DNA of 64,000 nucleotides from an uncultured Ilumatobacter sp. (GTDB taxonomy: Bacteria; Actinomycetota; Acidimicrobiia; Acidimicrobiales; Ilumatobacteraceae): contig CALFRK010000046.1 of the NCBI GenBank assembly GCA_937919625.1, positions 1 through 64,000 of the forward strand, read 5' to 3'. This document shows positions 9,220 to 18,131 of the stretch, in pieces; positions within the stretch are counted from its first letter, which is position 1, and every line of letters starts with the position of its first letter. The translations under genes were made by a program, and so were the position numbers. The notes beneath the pieces were generated by a model. That model was not told the origin of the DNA, ran no database searches, and saw nothing but the letters and a program-made list of their open reading frames with translations.

Positions 9220-10434
9220 GTGCAACTGCTCCCCAAGGGTGCCACGCACGACGCGACCGTGCTGCTCGAGACTCGCGGTATCCGCGCCTTCGGTGATGGG
9301 CTGATCAGCGTCGTCTTATCTGCCTATCTGGTGGCACTCGGCTTCTCGAGTGCCCGGATCGGCATCCTCGTGTCGGTCACATTGCTCGGCTCGGCGGCGC
9401 TGACGTTGATCGTCGGCCTGCGGGCCAACGCTTACCCGCGGCGGCGGCTGCTCAGGCTGGTGTCGCTTTTGATGCTGACCACCGGCATCGGGTTCGCCGT
9501 CTTCACCGGATTCTGGTGGCTGGCGCTGGTGGGAATGATCGGCACGCTCAACCCCAGCAGTGGCGATGTCAGCGTGTTCCTACCTACCGAGCAGGCGTTG
9601 TTACCGGCCACAGTGTCCGATGCCGACCGCACGGCTCTGTTCGCCCGATACGCCCTGATCGGGTCATTGTTGGCCGCCTTTGGATCGCTGTGCGCCGGCG
9701 TGCCGGAGTGGCTGGGCGAGCGCTGGGGATGGACAAGCGCCGCATCGCTGCGCATGACATTCGTGCTGTACGCCTGCCTGGCGCTGATCGTCTTCATGAG
9801 ATACCGCTCGCTTTCGAGTGACGTCGAACCCACCAATCTGGCCCCCTCCACCCCGCTCGGGCCCTCGAAGTCGGTCGTGTACCGCCTCGCCGTGCTTTTC
9901 AGCCTCGACGCATTCGGTGGCGGTTTCGTCATCACGGCGATGCTCGTGTTGTGGCTGCACAACCGCTTCGATCTCTCCGTCGCGGTCAGCGGCGCCGTAT
10001 TCTTCTGGGCCGGTGTGTTCTCGGCGTTCTCGGCGCTGGTGGCCGTACGCGTCGCCAAGCGGATCGGGCTCGTGCGAACGATGGTGTTCACGCACCTTCC
10101 CGCCAACGGGTTCTTGATCCTGACCGCGTTCATGCCGAACGCGCCCCTCGCGATTGCCTGTCTGCTCGCACGCTCGGCGTTGTCGCAGATGGACGTACCG
10201 GCGCGCACGTCGTACGTGATGGCTGTCGTGTCGCCCGAGGAACGGCCGGCGGCGGCAAGTGTCACGAACGTGCCACGCAGCCTGGCCGCAGCGCTGCCAC
10301 CGTTTGTCGCAGGCTGGCTATTGCATCTCACCACCTTCGGGTGGCCACTCGTGATCGGCGGTGGCGTGAAGGCGATCTATGACCTACTGCTGTTGCAGCA
10401 GTTCCGCGACCATCGACCGCCCGAGGAGATGTGA
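9220..10434 (+). CDS. Major facilitator superfamily transporter
   Basis: Integral membrane carrier (404 aa, GTG start) with about twelve hydrophobic segments. The N-half begins LLETRGIRAFGDGLISVVLSAYL; the C-half includes DVPARTSYVMAVVSPEERPAA, the conserved loop of the drug/metabolite-efflux branch of the MFS. Substrate unknown. The gene follows the CxxC mini-gene directly. Confidence 0.88.
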   Translation: MQLLPKGATHDATVLLETRGIRAFGDGLISVVLSAYLVALGFSSARIGILVSVTLLGSAALTLIVGLRANAYPRRRLLRLVSLLMLTTGIGFAVFTGFWWLALVGMIGTLNPSSGDVSVFLPTEQALLPATVSDADRTALFARYALIGSLLAAFGSLCAGVPEWLGERWGWTSAASLRMTFVLYACLALIVFMRYRSLSSDVEPTNLAPSTPLGPSKSVVYRLAVLFSLDAFGGGFVITAMLVLWLHNRFDLSVAVSGAVFFWAGVFSAFSALVAVRVAKRIGLVRTMVFTHLPANGFLILTAFMPNAPLAIACLLARSALSQMDVPARTSYVMAVVSPEERPAAASVTNVPRSLAAALPPFVAGWLLHLTTFGWPLVIGGGVKAIYDLLLLQQFRDHRPPEEM

Positions 10435-10491
10435 GCGAACGGGTGTGAACGCGTTGCGGTCGAGTGCGGTTGAGGTCGTAGGTTTTACCGC

Positions 10492-11436
10492 ATGAGGTTT
10501 CGTTATCTCGATTACGAAGCCAGCCGCCAGATCCCCAACATCGTCGTCGACGGCTCACCGAACGAAGCATCGGTGCTGGCACTCTCGCACTGGCCCGGGA
10601 TCGCCTCCCCGCCAGGCCTCGCTCGGGATCTTTCGGCTGAGATGGCATTCGCCTACCTCGCCGATCCGGCCCGGCACGAACCAGCCGAGGTCGTCACCAA
10701 CAACCACTTCGATCAAGACGGCCTGGTGTCGATCCACGCCCTCGTCGAGCCGGAGCAATCGCTCGCCCAGCGCGAGCTGCTGATCGACGTGGCCGCCGCC
10801 GGTGATTTTGCGACCTACCGCGATCGACGAGCGGCCCGCGCATCGATGGTGCTGTCGAAACTCGCCGAGGCCGAGACGACGTGCACCTACAGCGAGTTCA
10901 CGGACCAGCTCTACGCCGAGCTGCTGCCCCAGCTGATGACCATCGTGCTCGACAACGACCGGTACCGCGAGCTGTGGGCCGACGAGGACGACCAGTTGAC
11001 AGCCAGCGAGCAGGCAATCACGTCGCGGGCCGTGATGATCGCCGAGCAACCTCAGATCGATTTGGCGGTGGTCACGATCGACCCCGATCAACCGGTGCGG
11101 CACGGCCACCGGTTCGGCGGCGACAGCTTCGAAGGCTTGCACCCGATGGCGATCCACAATGCCACCGACCGGTTTCGGTTGCTGGTCGTGCATGGCCGCC
11201 GCTACCGGTACGTCGACCGCTACGAGACCTGGGTCCAGTACCGGTCGCGGCCCGTGCTGGCCAGGGTCGACATGCGCCCATTGGCCGAGCAACTCACGGC
11301 GCTGGAAACCGGCGGCGTCAGCTGGACGGCCGGCGACCCCGGTGGCCTGTCACCCGAACTGAGCCACGACGGCGAATCGACGATCGACGCGACCGAGCTA
11401 CTGCAGCTCGTCACGACCACGTTGTTCAGAGCTTGA
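10492..11436 (+). CDS. Conserved hypothetical protein, DUF6687-like
   Basis: Soluble protein (314 aa) starting MRFRYLDYEASRQIPNIVVD. The NIVVDGSPNEASVLALSHWPG stretch and a DQDGLVSIHAL motif near residue 75 recall the DUF6687 family of actinobacterial and other proteins; the acidic DxDG pattern is reminiscent of phosphoesterase-like folds, but no enzyme activity is known to me. ATG start with no competing upstream start. Its 3' end overlaps the convergent reductase gene by 11 bases. Confidence 0.7.
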   Translation: MRFRYLDYEASRQIPNIVVDGSPNEASVLALSHWPGIASPPGLARDLSAEMAFAYLADPARHEPAEVVTNNHFDQDGLVSIHALVEPEQSLAQRELLIDVAAAGDFATYRDRRAARASMVLSKLAEAETTCTYSEFTDQLYAELLPQLMTIVLDNDRYRELWADEDDQLTASEQAITSRAVMIAEQPQIDLAVVTIDPDQPVRHGHRFGGDSFEGLHPMAIHNATDRFRLLVVHGRRYRYVDRYETWVQYRSRPVLARVDMRPLAEQLTALETGGVSWTAGDPGGLSPELSHDGESTIDATELLQLVTTTLFRA

Positions 11437-12415
11437 CGACACTGCGGCCGATTGCGTTGCCGGCGAGGATGTCGGTCAGCACCGTGTCGAGGTCGTCGAG
11501 CGTGACGTCGTGGCCGATCTGATCGAGATTGCTCGGCTTGAGATCGTTCGCGATCCGAGCCCAGGCAGCGCGGCGGCGTTCCATCGGCATTTCCACAGAA
11601 TCGATACCGAGCAGGTTGACTCCACGCAAGATGAACGGCAACACCGTGGTCGGCAAGCCGGGGCCACCGGTCAAGCCGCTGGCGGCGACCGATCCGCCGT
11701 AGTGGATCTGCTTCAAGACGTTCGCAAGCGTGACCCCTCCAACACAGTCGACGGCTCCGGCCCACAGGGTCTTTTCGAGCGGGCGGCGGCCCTCCTCGGA
11801 CAGAACGTTGCGGTCGATGATCGAGCTGGCGCCAAGGGCGGTTAGGAAATCGGCCTGTTCCGGTTTGCCGGTGCTGGCGATGACCTCATAGCCGAGGTTG
11901 GAGAGGATGTCGACCGCCGTCGAACCGACGCCACCGGTCGCACCGGTGACCAGGATCGGGCCAGAATCTGGCGTGATGCCGTGGTCTTGGAGGGCGATCA
12001 CCGACAGTGCGGCAGTGAAGCCACCCGTGCCAACCACCATCGCTTCACGGGACGACAAGCCGTCGGGCAAGGCGACCAGCCACTCGGCCGGCACCCTGGC
12101 ATACTCGGCATAGCCGCCATGCCGGGCGACGCCGATCGCGTTTCCGTGGGCGATCACCTCGGTACCGGCGGGCATACTCGGGGTGTCCTCGGCGAGTACG
12201 CCGGCCAGATCGACGCCAGGAACGATCGGTGAGATGCGTGCGACGCGTCCGGCCGGCGTGGAGGCGAGCCCGTCCTTGTAGTTGACGCTGGACCACTGCA
12301 CCTTGACGAGCACACCATCGGAGGGCAGGTCGTCAGCCGACATGGTGACGACTCCCCGTTCGACGGCTTCGCCCTCGGTGACGGCCTGGAACGCGCGAAA
12401 CGATGCTGCAGTCAT
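11426..12415 (-). CDS. Acrylyl-CoA reductase/quinone oxidoreductase, YhdH/AcuI type
   Basis: Zinc-free medium-chain dehydrogenase (329 aa). The N-terminal GroES-like domain shows WSSVNYKDGLA and PGVDLAGVL; the NADPH-binding Rossmann motif is VTGATGGVGSTA near residue 155. These match the YhdH/AcuI branch, whose members reduce acrylyl-CoA or quinone-like enones with NADPH. The ATG at 12415 (MTAASFRAFQ) was chosen because it fits the family N terminus; an upstream extension would be arginine-rich and unlike the family. No DMSP genes lie nearby, so the physiological substrate is uncertain. Confidence 0.85.
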   Translation of the reverse strand: MTAASFRAFQAVTEGEAVERGVVTMSADDLPSDGVLVKVQWSSVNYKDGLASTPAGRVARISPIVPGVDLAGVLAEDTPSMPAGTEVIAHGNAIGVARHGGYAEYARVPAEWLVALPDGLSSREAMVVGTGGFTAALSVIALQDHGITPDSGPILVTGATGGVGSTAVDILSNLGYEVIASTGKPEQADFLTALGASSIIDRNVLSEEGRRPLEKTLWAGAVDCVGGVTLANVLKQIHYGGSVAASGLTGGPGLPTTVLPFILRGVNLLGIDSVEMPMERRRAAWARIANDLKPSNLDQIGHDVTLDDLDTVLTDILAGNAIGRSVVKL

Positions 12416-12478
12416 GGTCTGCGACGCTACCGGTCGCGCCAGCTCGGTGACGTGGCGGGCAGCGCCGACCACCCGCGG

Positions 12479-12514
12479 CAGGGTCAGCGGCAGGGTCAGG
12501 GTCAGGGTCAGCGG
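12479..12514. repeat. Short tandem CAGGGT/GGGTCA repeat
   Basis: The hexamer CAGGGT recurs at 12479, 12491, 12497 and 12503, the first copy separated by CAGCGG. The array spans the stop codon of the MftD-like gene. No hairpin role is obvious. Confidence 0.7.
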
Positions 12515-13668
12515 ACGAAGTTGTCGGGGATGATCAGGTCGTCGGGGCTCAACTCGTCGATCGACGACTTGCCAAGACCGAGCAGGTTCGAGTCGATGCC
12601 GCTGCGAAGAACGTCGAGCACGTTCTCGACTCCGGCCTGCCCATTGGCAGCCAAACCCCACAGATAGGCGCGCCCGATCATCACAGCCTTGGCGCCCAAT
12701 GCGAGCGCCTTCACGACGTCGCTGCCGCGACGAACTCCGCCGTCCATCACGACCTCGATCTGGTCGCCGACCGCTTCGGCGATCGCCGGCAGCAAACGAA
12801 TCGGGGCAGGTGTGCCATCGAGATTGTTACCACCATGGTTCGAGACCGAGATCGCCGTGGCCCCGGAGTCGACCGCCCTACGTGCCTCGTCGACTCGACC
12901 GATGCCCTTCACCATCAGCGGACCATCCCACTGCTCAGCGACCCAAGCGACGTCTTTCCAGGTGGCCGGAGTTGTGCCCCACCACGTGCCGTAGGCATCG
13001 AAGAAGTGCGGCGCCGACTCGCCGATCGCGGTGAAGTTGGGCACATCGAGAGCGGGAATCTGACCCGATCGCAACCACTCCAATAACCATGCTGGACGCA
13101 TCAGCGTTTCGGGTGCATGTTTGATCAGCGTCGTCAGCTTCGTGTCTTGGGGAATTTGTGGACTGCCCCAATCGCGACTGTGCACAAACGACCAGTCGAG
13201 GGTGAGGATCAGGCCGCACGCCCCAGCCGACTTGGCGCGCTCGATGCGGGTGATTATCGAGTCGCGGTCACCGGCCCAGTAGATCTGGAAGAACGTCTGG
13301 GGATTGGCGGCGATGACGTCTTCGATCGGCTTGCTGGCGAACGAACTGAGACCCATCACGACCCCGCGAGCTGCCGCCGCCCGCGCTACCGCGATCTCAC
13401 CGTCGGGATGTACGGCCTGAACGCCGGTCGGTGAGATGAGAACGGGCATCGCCATCGACTGGCCCATTACTTCGGTGGTCATGTTGCGGGTCGGCGACTG
13501 ACCGGCCGTGATCGGCCGCACCCCGAGTTCGGCGAACGCCGCCTCGTTATCGCTCATCGACTGCCCCCGCTCGGTACCGGCAATCAACGCGCCATAGACC
13601 GACTTGGGGAGCTTTCGTTTGGCCCGCTGTTGTGCAACCGCGACCGATTCAAACCATGAGTTCGCCAC
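12508..13668 (-). CDS. FMN-dependent alpha-hydroxy-acid dehydrogenase, MftD-like
   Basis: Flavoenzyme of the lactate dehydrogenase/glycolate oxidase fold (386 aa, GTG start). It contains the FMN and substrate motifs SPTGVQAVHPDGE, SVSNHGGNNLDGT, DGGVRRGSDVVKALALGA and IGRAYLWGL. The N-terminal WFESVAVAQQRAKRKLPKSVY and the C-terminal NGQAGVENVLD and LSPDDLIIP closely follow pre-mycofactocin synthase MftD, which oxidatively matures the mycofactocin precursor. No mftA, mftB, mftC, mftE or mftF is present in the window, so it may be a stand-alone paralogue on another substrate. Confidence 0.8.
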   Translation of the reverse strand: MANSWFESVAVAQQRAKRKLPKSVYGALIAGTERGQSMSDNEAAFAELGVRPITAGQSPTRNMTTEVMGQSMAMPVLISPTGVQAVHPDGEIAVARAAAARGVVMGLSSFASKPIEDVIAANPQTFFQIYWAGDRDSIITRIERAKSAGACGLILTLDWSFVHSRDWGSPQIPQDTKLTTLIKHAPETLMRPAWLLEWLRSGQIPALDVPNFTAIGESAPHFFDAYGTWWGTTPATWKDVAWVAEQWDGPLMVKGIGRVDEARRAVDSGATAISVSNHGGNNLDGTPAPIRLLPAIAEAVGDQIEVVMDGGVRRGSDVVKALALGAKAVMIGRAYLWGLAANGQAGVENVLDVLRSGIDSNLLGLGKSSIDELSPDDLIIPDNFVR

Positions 13669-13696
13669 ACGGCAAGGTTACGTGTCGAGCGCTCCC

Positions 13697-13760
13697 CCCA
13701 CCCGAACGCGTGAACAAGTTGCGCACATAGTCCGCAGTCTGTTCACGCATTGCGGGTGGG
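13697..13760 (-). terminator. Long palindromic terminator-like repeat, copy 1
   Basis: Nested inverted repeat: outer CCCACCCG/CGGGTGGG, middle GCGTGAACA/TGTTCACGC, inner TGCGCAC against GTCCGCA around ATA. It begins eight bases after the stop of the AbiEi/DUF559-type gene. The middle and inner parts recur at 14806-14852, again directly after a minus-strand stop. Confidence 0.75.
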
Positions 13761-13768
13761 TCTGGCTG

Positions 13769-14704
13769 TCAGGCGACGAAGCTGCGAGTCCGCATCGCGA
13801 TCAGATCGACGATCTCGTCGATCGTTTCATCGAATCGTGCATCGAGCTCGACATCGGTGACGCGATCGACCTGCCAGCCGACGCGACGAAGCCCCCGGTC
13901 CCTTCCTTTGTCACGCTGAGCATCGAGACGGCCGCCGTGCCATGTGACGTGGTCGATCTCGAGCGCCCAACGAACCTCTGGCAACGCCGCGTCGGGATGA
14001 ATGACGATGCCGTTCGCCAAGCGGACCGGGAACTGACGAACCAGCCCGACAACACCGCGCCGCTCCAAGCCCTGCAGGGCGCGAAGCTCGAGTCCTGATC
14101 CGGCAGGACGTTGCCAAACCTGACGCTGGCTCAACACCCGATTTACCCGGGCCAGACCCGGACGACCACGAGAGCTCATCCGACGCCGCATCCGCCACAG
14201 TGTGGGTACCGAGGCGTGATGGTCGAGTACCCACTCGGTCAGCATCTCGAACCGTTCGTCGTTGAGGTCGCGAGCGCAATCGAACCAAGCCCTGGCCGGA
14301 CTGGCGACACGAATCCCATCCGGTCGGACCGACCAGTCGTCGGCTTCGAGCACGTTGGTCCGCCTGAGCTCGACCCCCCGGGTGAGCGGTGTCCGGTCGT
14401 GTTCGACCAACACAACCGGTTGCAGTGGCCGGAACACGTGACGGAAACCCCACAGCCGAGCAGCGGCCGGTCCCGTTACCACGGCCCGCGAATCAGCGAG
14501 GCAGGCAGCAACGCATCGAGCCTCGAAGCTGTCGGTGGCGACAGCGTGGCGATACACCCCCTTGTGGACCCGGATCAGCACCTCCTGGGTCACCATCCGC
14601 CGAATCGAGTGTTGCGTGAAACCATCGACAAGCAACTGTTCGGTGGTGACCACGCCGTAACGGGTCGTGACGACACGGGCAAGTGTCGCTGATAGCTGGG
14701 GCAT
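13769..14704 (-). CDS. AbiEi-type antitoxin domain/DUF559-like protein
   Basis: Protein of 311 aa. The N-terminal part (about 1-60) is a winged-helix AbiEi-type domain with GVVTTEQLLVDGFTQHSIRR and LIRVHKGVYR. The C-terminal part (about 210-311) resembles the DUF559/Vsr-like nuclease fold: HPDAALPEVRWALEIDHVTWH carries the D and E-x-D pattern and DKGRDRGLRRVGWQVDRVT completes it. Such proteins are common and multicopy in Actinobacteria; neither nuclease nor antitoxin activity is proven. No AbiEii toxin gene is adjacent. It is bounded on both sides by copies of the same palindrome. Confidence 0.75.
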   Translation of the reverse strand: MPQLSATLARVVTTRYGVVTTEQLLVDGFTQHSIRRMVTQEVLIRVHKGVYRHAVATDSFEARCVAACLADSRAVVTGPAAARLWGFRHVFRPLQPVVLVEHDRTPLTRGVELRRTNVLEADDWSVRPDGIRVASPARAWFDCARDLNDERFEMLTEWVLDHHASVPTLWRMRRRMSSRGRPGLARVNRVLSQRQVWQRPAGSGLELRALQGLERRGVVGLVRQFPVRLANGIVIHPDAALPEVRWALEIDHVTWHGGRLDAQRDKGRDRGLRRVGWQVDRVTDVELDARFDETIDEIVDLIAMRTRSFVA

Positions 14705-14805
14705 GGGCCTCTCCCTGTCGAGTCATCGAGGGGACCGAGATCCGAGGCCGGTGGTGCAGCGCCCCCAACGTACCCTTCACCGTCGCAAACCCAACCCACC
14801 ACCGG

Positions 14806-14852
14806 AACGCGTGATGAGTTTGCGCACATAGTGCGCAAGTTGTTCACGCGTT
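14806..14852 (-). terminator. Long palindromic terminator-like repeat, copy 2
   Basis: Perfect outer arms AACGCGTGA/TCACGCGTT and perfect inner arms TGCGCAC/GTGCGCA around ATA, with an imperfect middle. It starts at the stop of the DUF5318 gene. About 37 of the central 44 bases agree with copy 1 at 13697-13760, in the same orientation. Confidence 0.75.
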
Positions 14853-15241
14853 CAGATCGGGAGGATTCGCAGGAGGTGGTGCCAGCGACACTCGGTGCAC
14901 GCCTCGACGACATACGCCGTCAGCTCGCCGCCGGCATTCGCCCCAAGTTTGCGGAGCTCCTTCTTGGTGGTCACACACCGGCCCGAAGCGGGCAGCCGAT
15001 GGCCGAACACATAGGTCACGATCCGCAGCTTGCCGTCGTCGCAGATCGGGCAATCAGCAGTTGTCTCGGTGCCGACATTGCGCGCAGCACGGATCAGTTC
15101 GGGGTGCGCATCGCACACCTCTGTGCGGCTGATCCGACCCAACCGGACCTGGTTGATCAACATCCGCCTCGCCAGCCGGTGATCGACGATGCCGCGCCGT
15201 TCTGATCCATGGCGCAGCACCCCGACCGAGAAACCCATCAC
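14852..15241 (-). CDS. DUF5318 family zinc-ribbon-like protein
   Basis: Small protein (129 aa) of the actinobacterial DUF5318 family. It shows RRMLINQVRLGRISRTEVCD, then CPICDDG and EACTECRWHH, giving two CxxC pairs likely to hold zinc. RAARNVG and VTYVFGHRLPASGR also fit the family. Function unknown. The start could be 15241 or 15238 (MM); mycobacterial relatives begin a few residues further in. It is divergent from the methyltransferase gene with only 31 bases between, so the two promoters must overlap. Confidence 0.8.
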   Translation of the reverse strand: MMGFSVGVLRHGSERRGIVDHRLARRMLINQVRLGRISRTEVCDAHPELIRAARNVGTETTADCPICDDGKLRIVTYVFGHRLPASGRCVTTKKELRKLGANAGGELTAYVVEACTECRWHHLLRILPI

Positions 15242-15272
15242 TTCAGGCTAGCGATACGCCAGACTAGACCTC

Positions 15273-15866
15273 GTGACGACCACCGCCATCTCCTTCGGCC
15301 GCGATATCCCCGACGATCTCGAGCTTCGCCTGTGCGGCGATATCAGCGACGGTAAACGCGCGCTCGAGCTCGGTATCAGTCGCCAGTCGAACGCAGTCGC
15401 CTTCGCTCTGGCCGGCGCAAAGTCGATCGCTGTCGACCCCGACGCAGCCGCCGTCGAACGGCTTCGCCAGGCGGCCGCCGGCGCCGAGGTCACCGTCGAG
15501 TGTCACGTCAGCGATCTGGCCGACCTCGGCTTCGCCACCAGCGGTTCGTTCTCGCTGGTCGTCGCCAACCACACCCTCGTCGGCGTCGATGATCTCGGCC
15601 GTCAACTGCGTCAGGTGCACCGGCTACTGAAGGCCAGTCACCCGTTCGTGATCGCCGTCCCGCACCCGTTCGCCGGCGTGCACACGACCGATCAATACGG
15701 ATCAAAGGTGCACCCTTACGGAACGGTTGGTCGCACGATCGGCGACTGGCATCTGCAACTCGGCCGCGCCAACTTCCGTGTTGACCACATTGTCGAACTC
15801 GGCGTTAGCGAGATCTCGCCCGTGCCGACCACGCTCGTGATTCGGGCCCGTAAAGAGGGCGACTGA
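15273..15866 (+). CDS. SAM-dependent methyltransferase (class I, UbiE-like)
   Basis: Methyltransferase-fold protein (197 aa, GTG start). Motif I is KRALELGISRQSNAVAFAL, with ALELG replacing the usual VLDLG-C-G; the acidic motif II is AVDPD; FSLVVANHTLVGVDDL is motif IV; LKASHPFVIAVPHPF follows. The glycine-rich loop is weakened (one Gly) but the SAM acidic residue is kept. Substrate unknown. Confidence 0.75.
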   Translation: MTTTAISFGRDIPDDLELRLCGDISDGKRALELGISRQSNAVAFALAGAKSIAVDPDAAAVERLRQAAAGAEVTVECHVSDLADLGFATSGSFSLVVANHTLVGVDDLGRQLRQVHRLLKASHPFVIAVPHPFAGVHTTDQYGSKVHPYGTVGRTIGDWHLQLGRANFRVDHIVELGVSEISPVPTTLVIRARKEGD

Positions 15867-15902
15867 GAAACGGCGCGTCATATACGCCGGCTGCGATGTT
15901 GA

Positions 15903-18062
15903 TCAGACTCCGGCGCGTTCGGCCTCGACCAGCGCCGCTGGGCGAGGGCGGCCGAACAGATAACCCTGTCCCCGATCGCAACCGAGTTCACGCAAACGGC
16001 TGAGCTGCAACGGCGACTCGATGCCTTCCGCCACGACGTGCAGCCCAAGCGACTGACCGAGTCGCACGACGGCCTCGACGATCGTCGAGTCCTCCTGCTC
16101 GATGCCGAGACCCGCTACGAACGACCTGTCGACCTTGATCGCCTCGACCGGAAACCGCTTCAGATAAGTCAGCGACGAGTACCCGGTGCCGAAGTCGTCG
16201 ACGGAGAGGTGCAGGCCCAGGCTGCGCAACTCACGGAGAGCGACCGTGGCAGCCTTCACATCGGCGAGGAGGGCGGTCTCGGTGATCTCCAACCACAACG
16301 AGTCAGCATCGATCCCGGTCTGCGCCAGAGCGTCGGTGACGGTGTCGTAGAAGTTGGGGTCGACCAGCTGCCGCGTGCCGACGTTGACCGACACCGTGCA
16401 ATTTGCAAAACGGTGACCGGAGGCACGCCATTGGGCAAGTTGCGCCAGCGAGTCGAACAACATCTGAGCGCCGAGGCCGACCAACAGCCCCGTCTCTTCG
16501 GCCAGCGGCAGAAACTCGCTCGGCGGCAACAAGCCCCGTTCGGGGTGCAACCACCGCGCCAACACCTCGTATCCGAGCACCCGCCCCGATTCGAGATCGA
16601 CGATCGGCTGAAAGTACGGAACGATCTCGCCTCGCTCGATGCCGTGCCGCAGCTCACCCGCCGTACGCAGCGCCTGGACACCCGTCTCGTGACCGCCCAC
16701 TTCAAACGCCTCGACACAGTCGCGCCCGCGCGCCTTGGCGCGGTACATCGCGGCGTCGGCGTCGCGCAACAAGTCGTTGGGCGACATTCCGGCCTCGTGG
16801 TTTGACGAGTACCCGATCGAGGCCGTGACGAACAGCTCATGTTCGCCAAGCACCACAGGCGGGTGTATCGCACGTCGAAGACGATCTGCGACATCGAGCG
16901 GCTCGCCGGTTAGCACGACGATGAACTCGTCGCCGCCGAACCGCGCCAACACATCGTCTTCGCGCAATGCCGACTTAAGGCGATCGGACACGATTTGAAT
17001 CAACTGATCGCCGGCCTCGTGACCAAGGCTGTCGTTGACGACCTTGAACTGATCGAGGTCGACGAACAACACGACGACCGAATCGATCTCGGCGGTCGCC
17101 AGGCGGTCTTCGAGGAGGTGCATCAAATAGGCGCGGTTTGGCAATCCCGTCAGCTCGTCGTGTCGGGCGGCGTAGCGAAGTTGCTCGGCTGCGCGACGCT
17201 GTTCGGTTACGTCTTCGATATGGGTGATCGCCAGCATCACACCGTCGTCCTCGGTCGTTGACACCCTGGTGCGGGCCCAGATGAACTCACCGTCGCGGCG
17301 GCGGTAACGCTGGTCTATCCGGAACGAATCGACGATCCCCAACTCGAGTCGGGCACGGTGTGACTGGGCGGCACGCACGTCATCTGGATGGGTGAACTCG
17401 CGCAGCGTGCAGCCCACCAACTCGTTCACATCGCGGCGCAACATCTCAGCCAGCGATTGGTTGGCATCGACGATCCGGCCATCATCCAACCGCACCAACG
17501 CCATTCCGGTCGGAGCCGACTGGAACGCCTGGTGGAAGCGGCGCCGCGCCTGATCGAGCGCCCGGCTCTGCTGCTCACGCTCTGACACGTCTCGCAGTCT
17601 CACCACCAGCCGGCGCTCCTGGTCGAAGACCGGGCTGTGCCGAGGGAGATGGAACGAAGCTTCGACGACAACCCGCCGGGTCGCACCTCCGAGTACCTCA
17701 ATCTGGATCGGCTCGACCTCGTCGCCCTCGAAAGCGCGTTGGATCGCCGCCGCCAACTGCACCTGCTCGTCGCCATCGGTGTGTTCGAGCAGGCTGCTGG
17801 TGACCAGATCACTGCGTGACAGATCGAACAAGCCCAGGGCGGCCGCGTTGGTGCTGCGCACGACATGATCGGCATCGACCAGCAATACCGCCTCCGGCAG
17901 CTCGTCGAGCAGGCGCCGCACCTCGCTTTCTGCAGCCTCGACCGCGTCGAGTTGGCGATGCATACGTTCGCCTTGGCGATGGCTGTTCCAGATGCTGGCA
18001 GCGAGAACGATCAATGAGACCGCCCCAAATCCGATCACCAGCATGTTCTCGCTACCGTTCAC
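15903..18062 (-). CDS. PAS-PAS-GGDEF-EAL cyclic-di-GMP turnover protein
   Basis: Signalling protein of 719 aa. One membrane helix (about residues 8-24) is followed by two PAS domains (about 45-160 and 170-290), a GGDEF cyclase domain with intact ARFGGDEF (near 380), and an EAL phosphodiesterase domain (about 460-715). The EAL motif reads EVL in GYEVLARW; the metal-binding [10 protein letters not shown] and the E of VVAEGIE are present. Both making and breaking of c-di-GMP are possible. GTG start at 18062; an ATG at 18044 is an alternative. Nothing nearby indicates the signal sensed. Confidence 0.92.
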   Translation of the reverse strand: MNGSENMLVIGFGAVSLIVLAASIWNSHRQGERMHRQLDAVEAAESEVRRLLDELPEAVLLVDADHVVRSTNAAALGLFDLSRSDLVTSSLLEHTDGDEQVQLAAAIQRAFEGDEVEPIQIEVLGGATRRVVVEASFHLPRHSPVFDQERRLVVRLRDVSEREQQSRALDQARRRFHQAFQSAPTGMALVRLDDGRIVDANQSLAEMLRRDVNELVGCTLREFTHPDDVRAAQSHRARLELGIVDSFRIDQRYRRRDGEFIWARTRVSTTEDDGVMLAITHIEDVTEQRRAAEQLRYAARHDELTGLPNRAYLMHLLEDRLATAEIDSVVVLFVDLDQFKVVNDSLGHEAGDQLIQIVSDRLKSALREDDVLARFGGDEFIVVLTGEPLDVADRLRRAIHPPVVLGEHELFVTASIGYSSNHEAGMSPNDLLRDADAAMYRAKARGRDCVEAFEVGGHETGVQALRTAGELRHGIERGEIVPYFQPIVDLESGRVLGYEVLARWLHPERGLLPPSEFLPLAEETGLLVGLGAQMLFDSLAQLAQWRASGHRFANCTVSVNVGTRQLVDPNFYDTVTDALAQTGIDADSLWLEITETALLADVKAATVALRELRSLGLHLSVDDFGTGYSSLTYLKRFPVEAIKVDRSFVAGLGIEQEDSTIVEAVVRLGQSLGLHVVAEGIESPLQLSRLRELGCDRGQGYLFGRPRPAALVEAERAGV

Positions 18063-18131
18063 GCGAAGAGGTTAGGTCCGCGCCACCGGTGAGATGGGCG
18101 ATACACGTTGTCTCACACAACGAACAACCGA

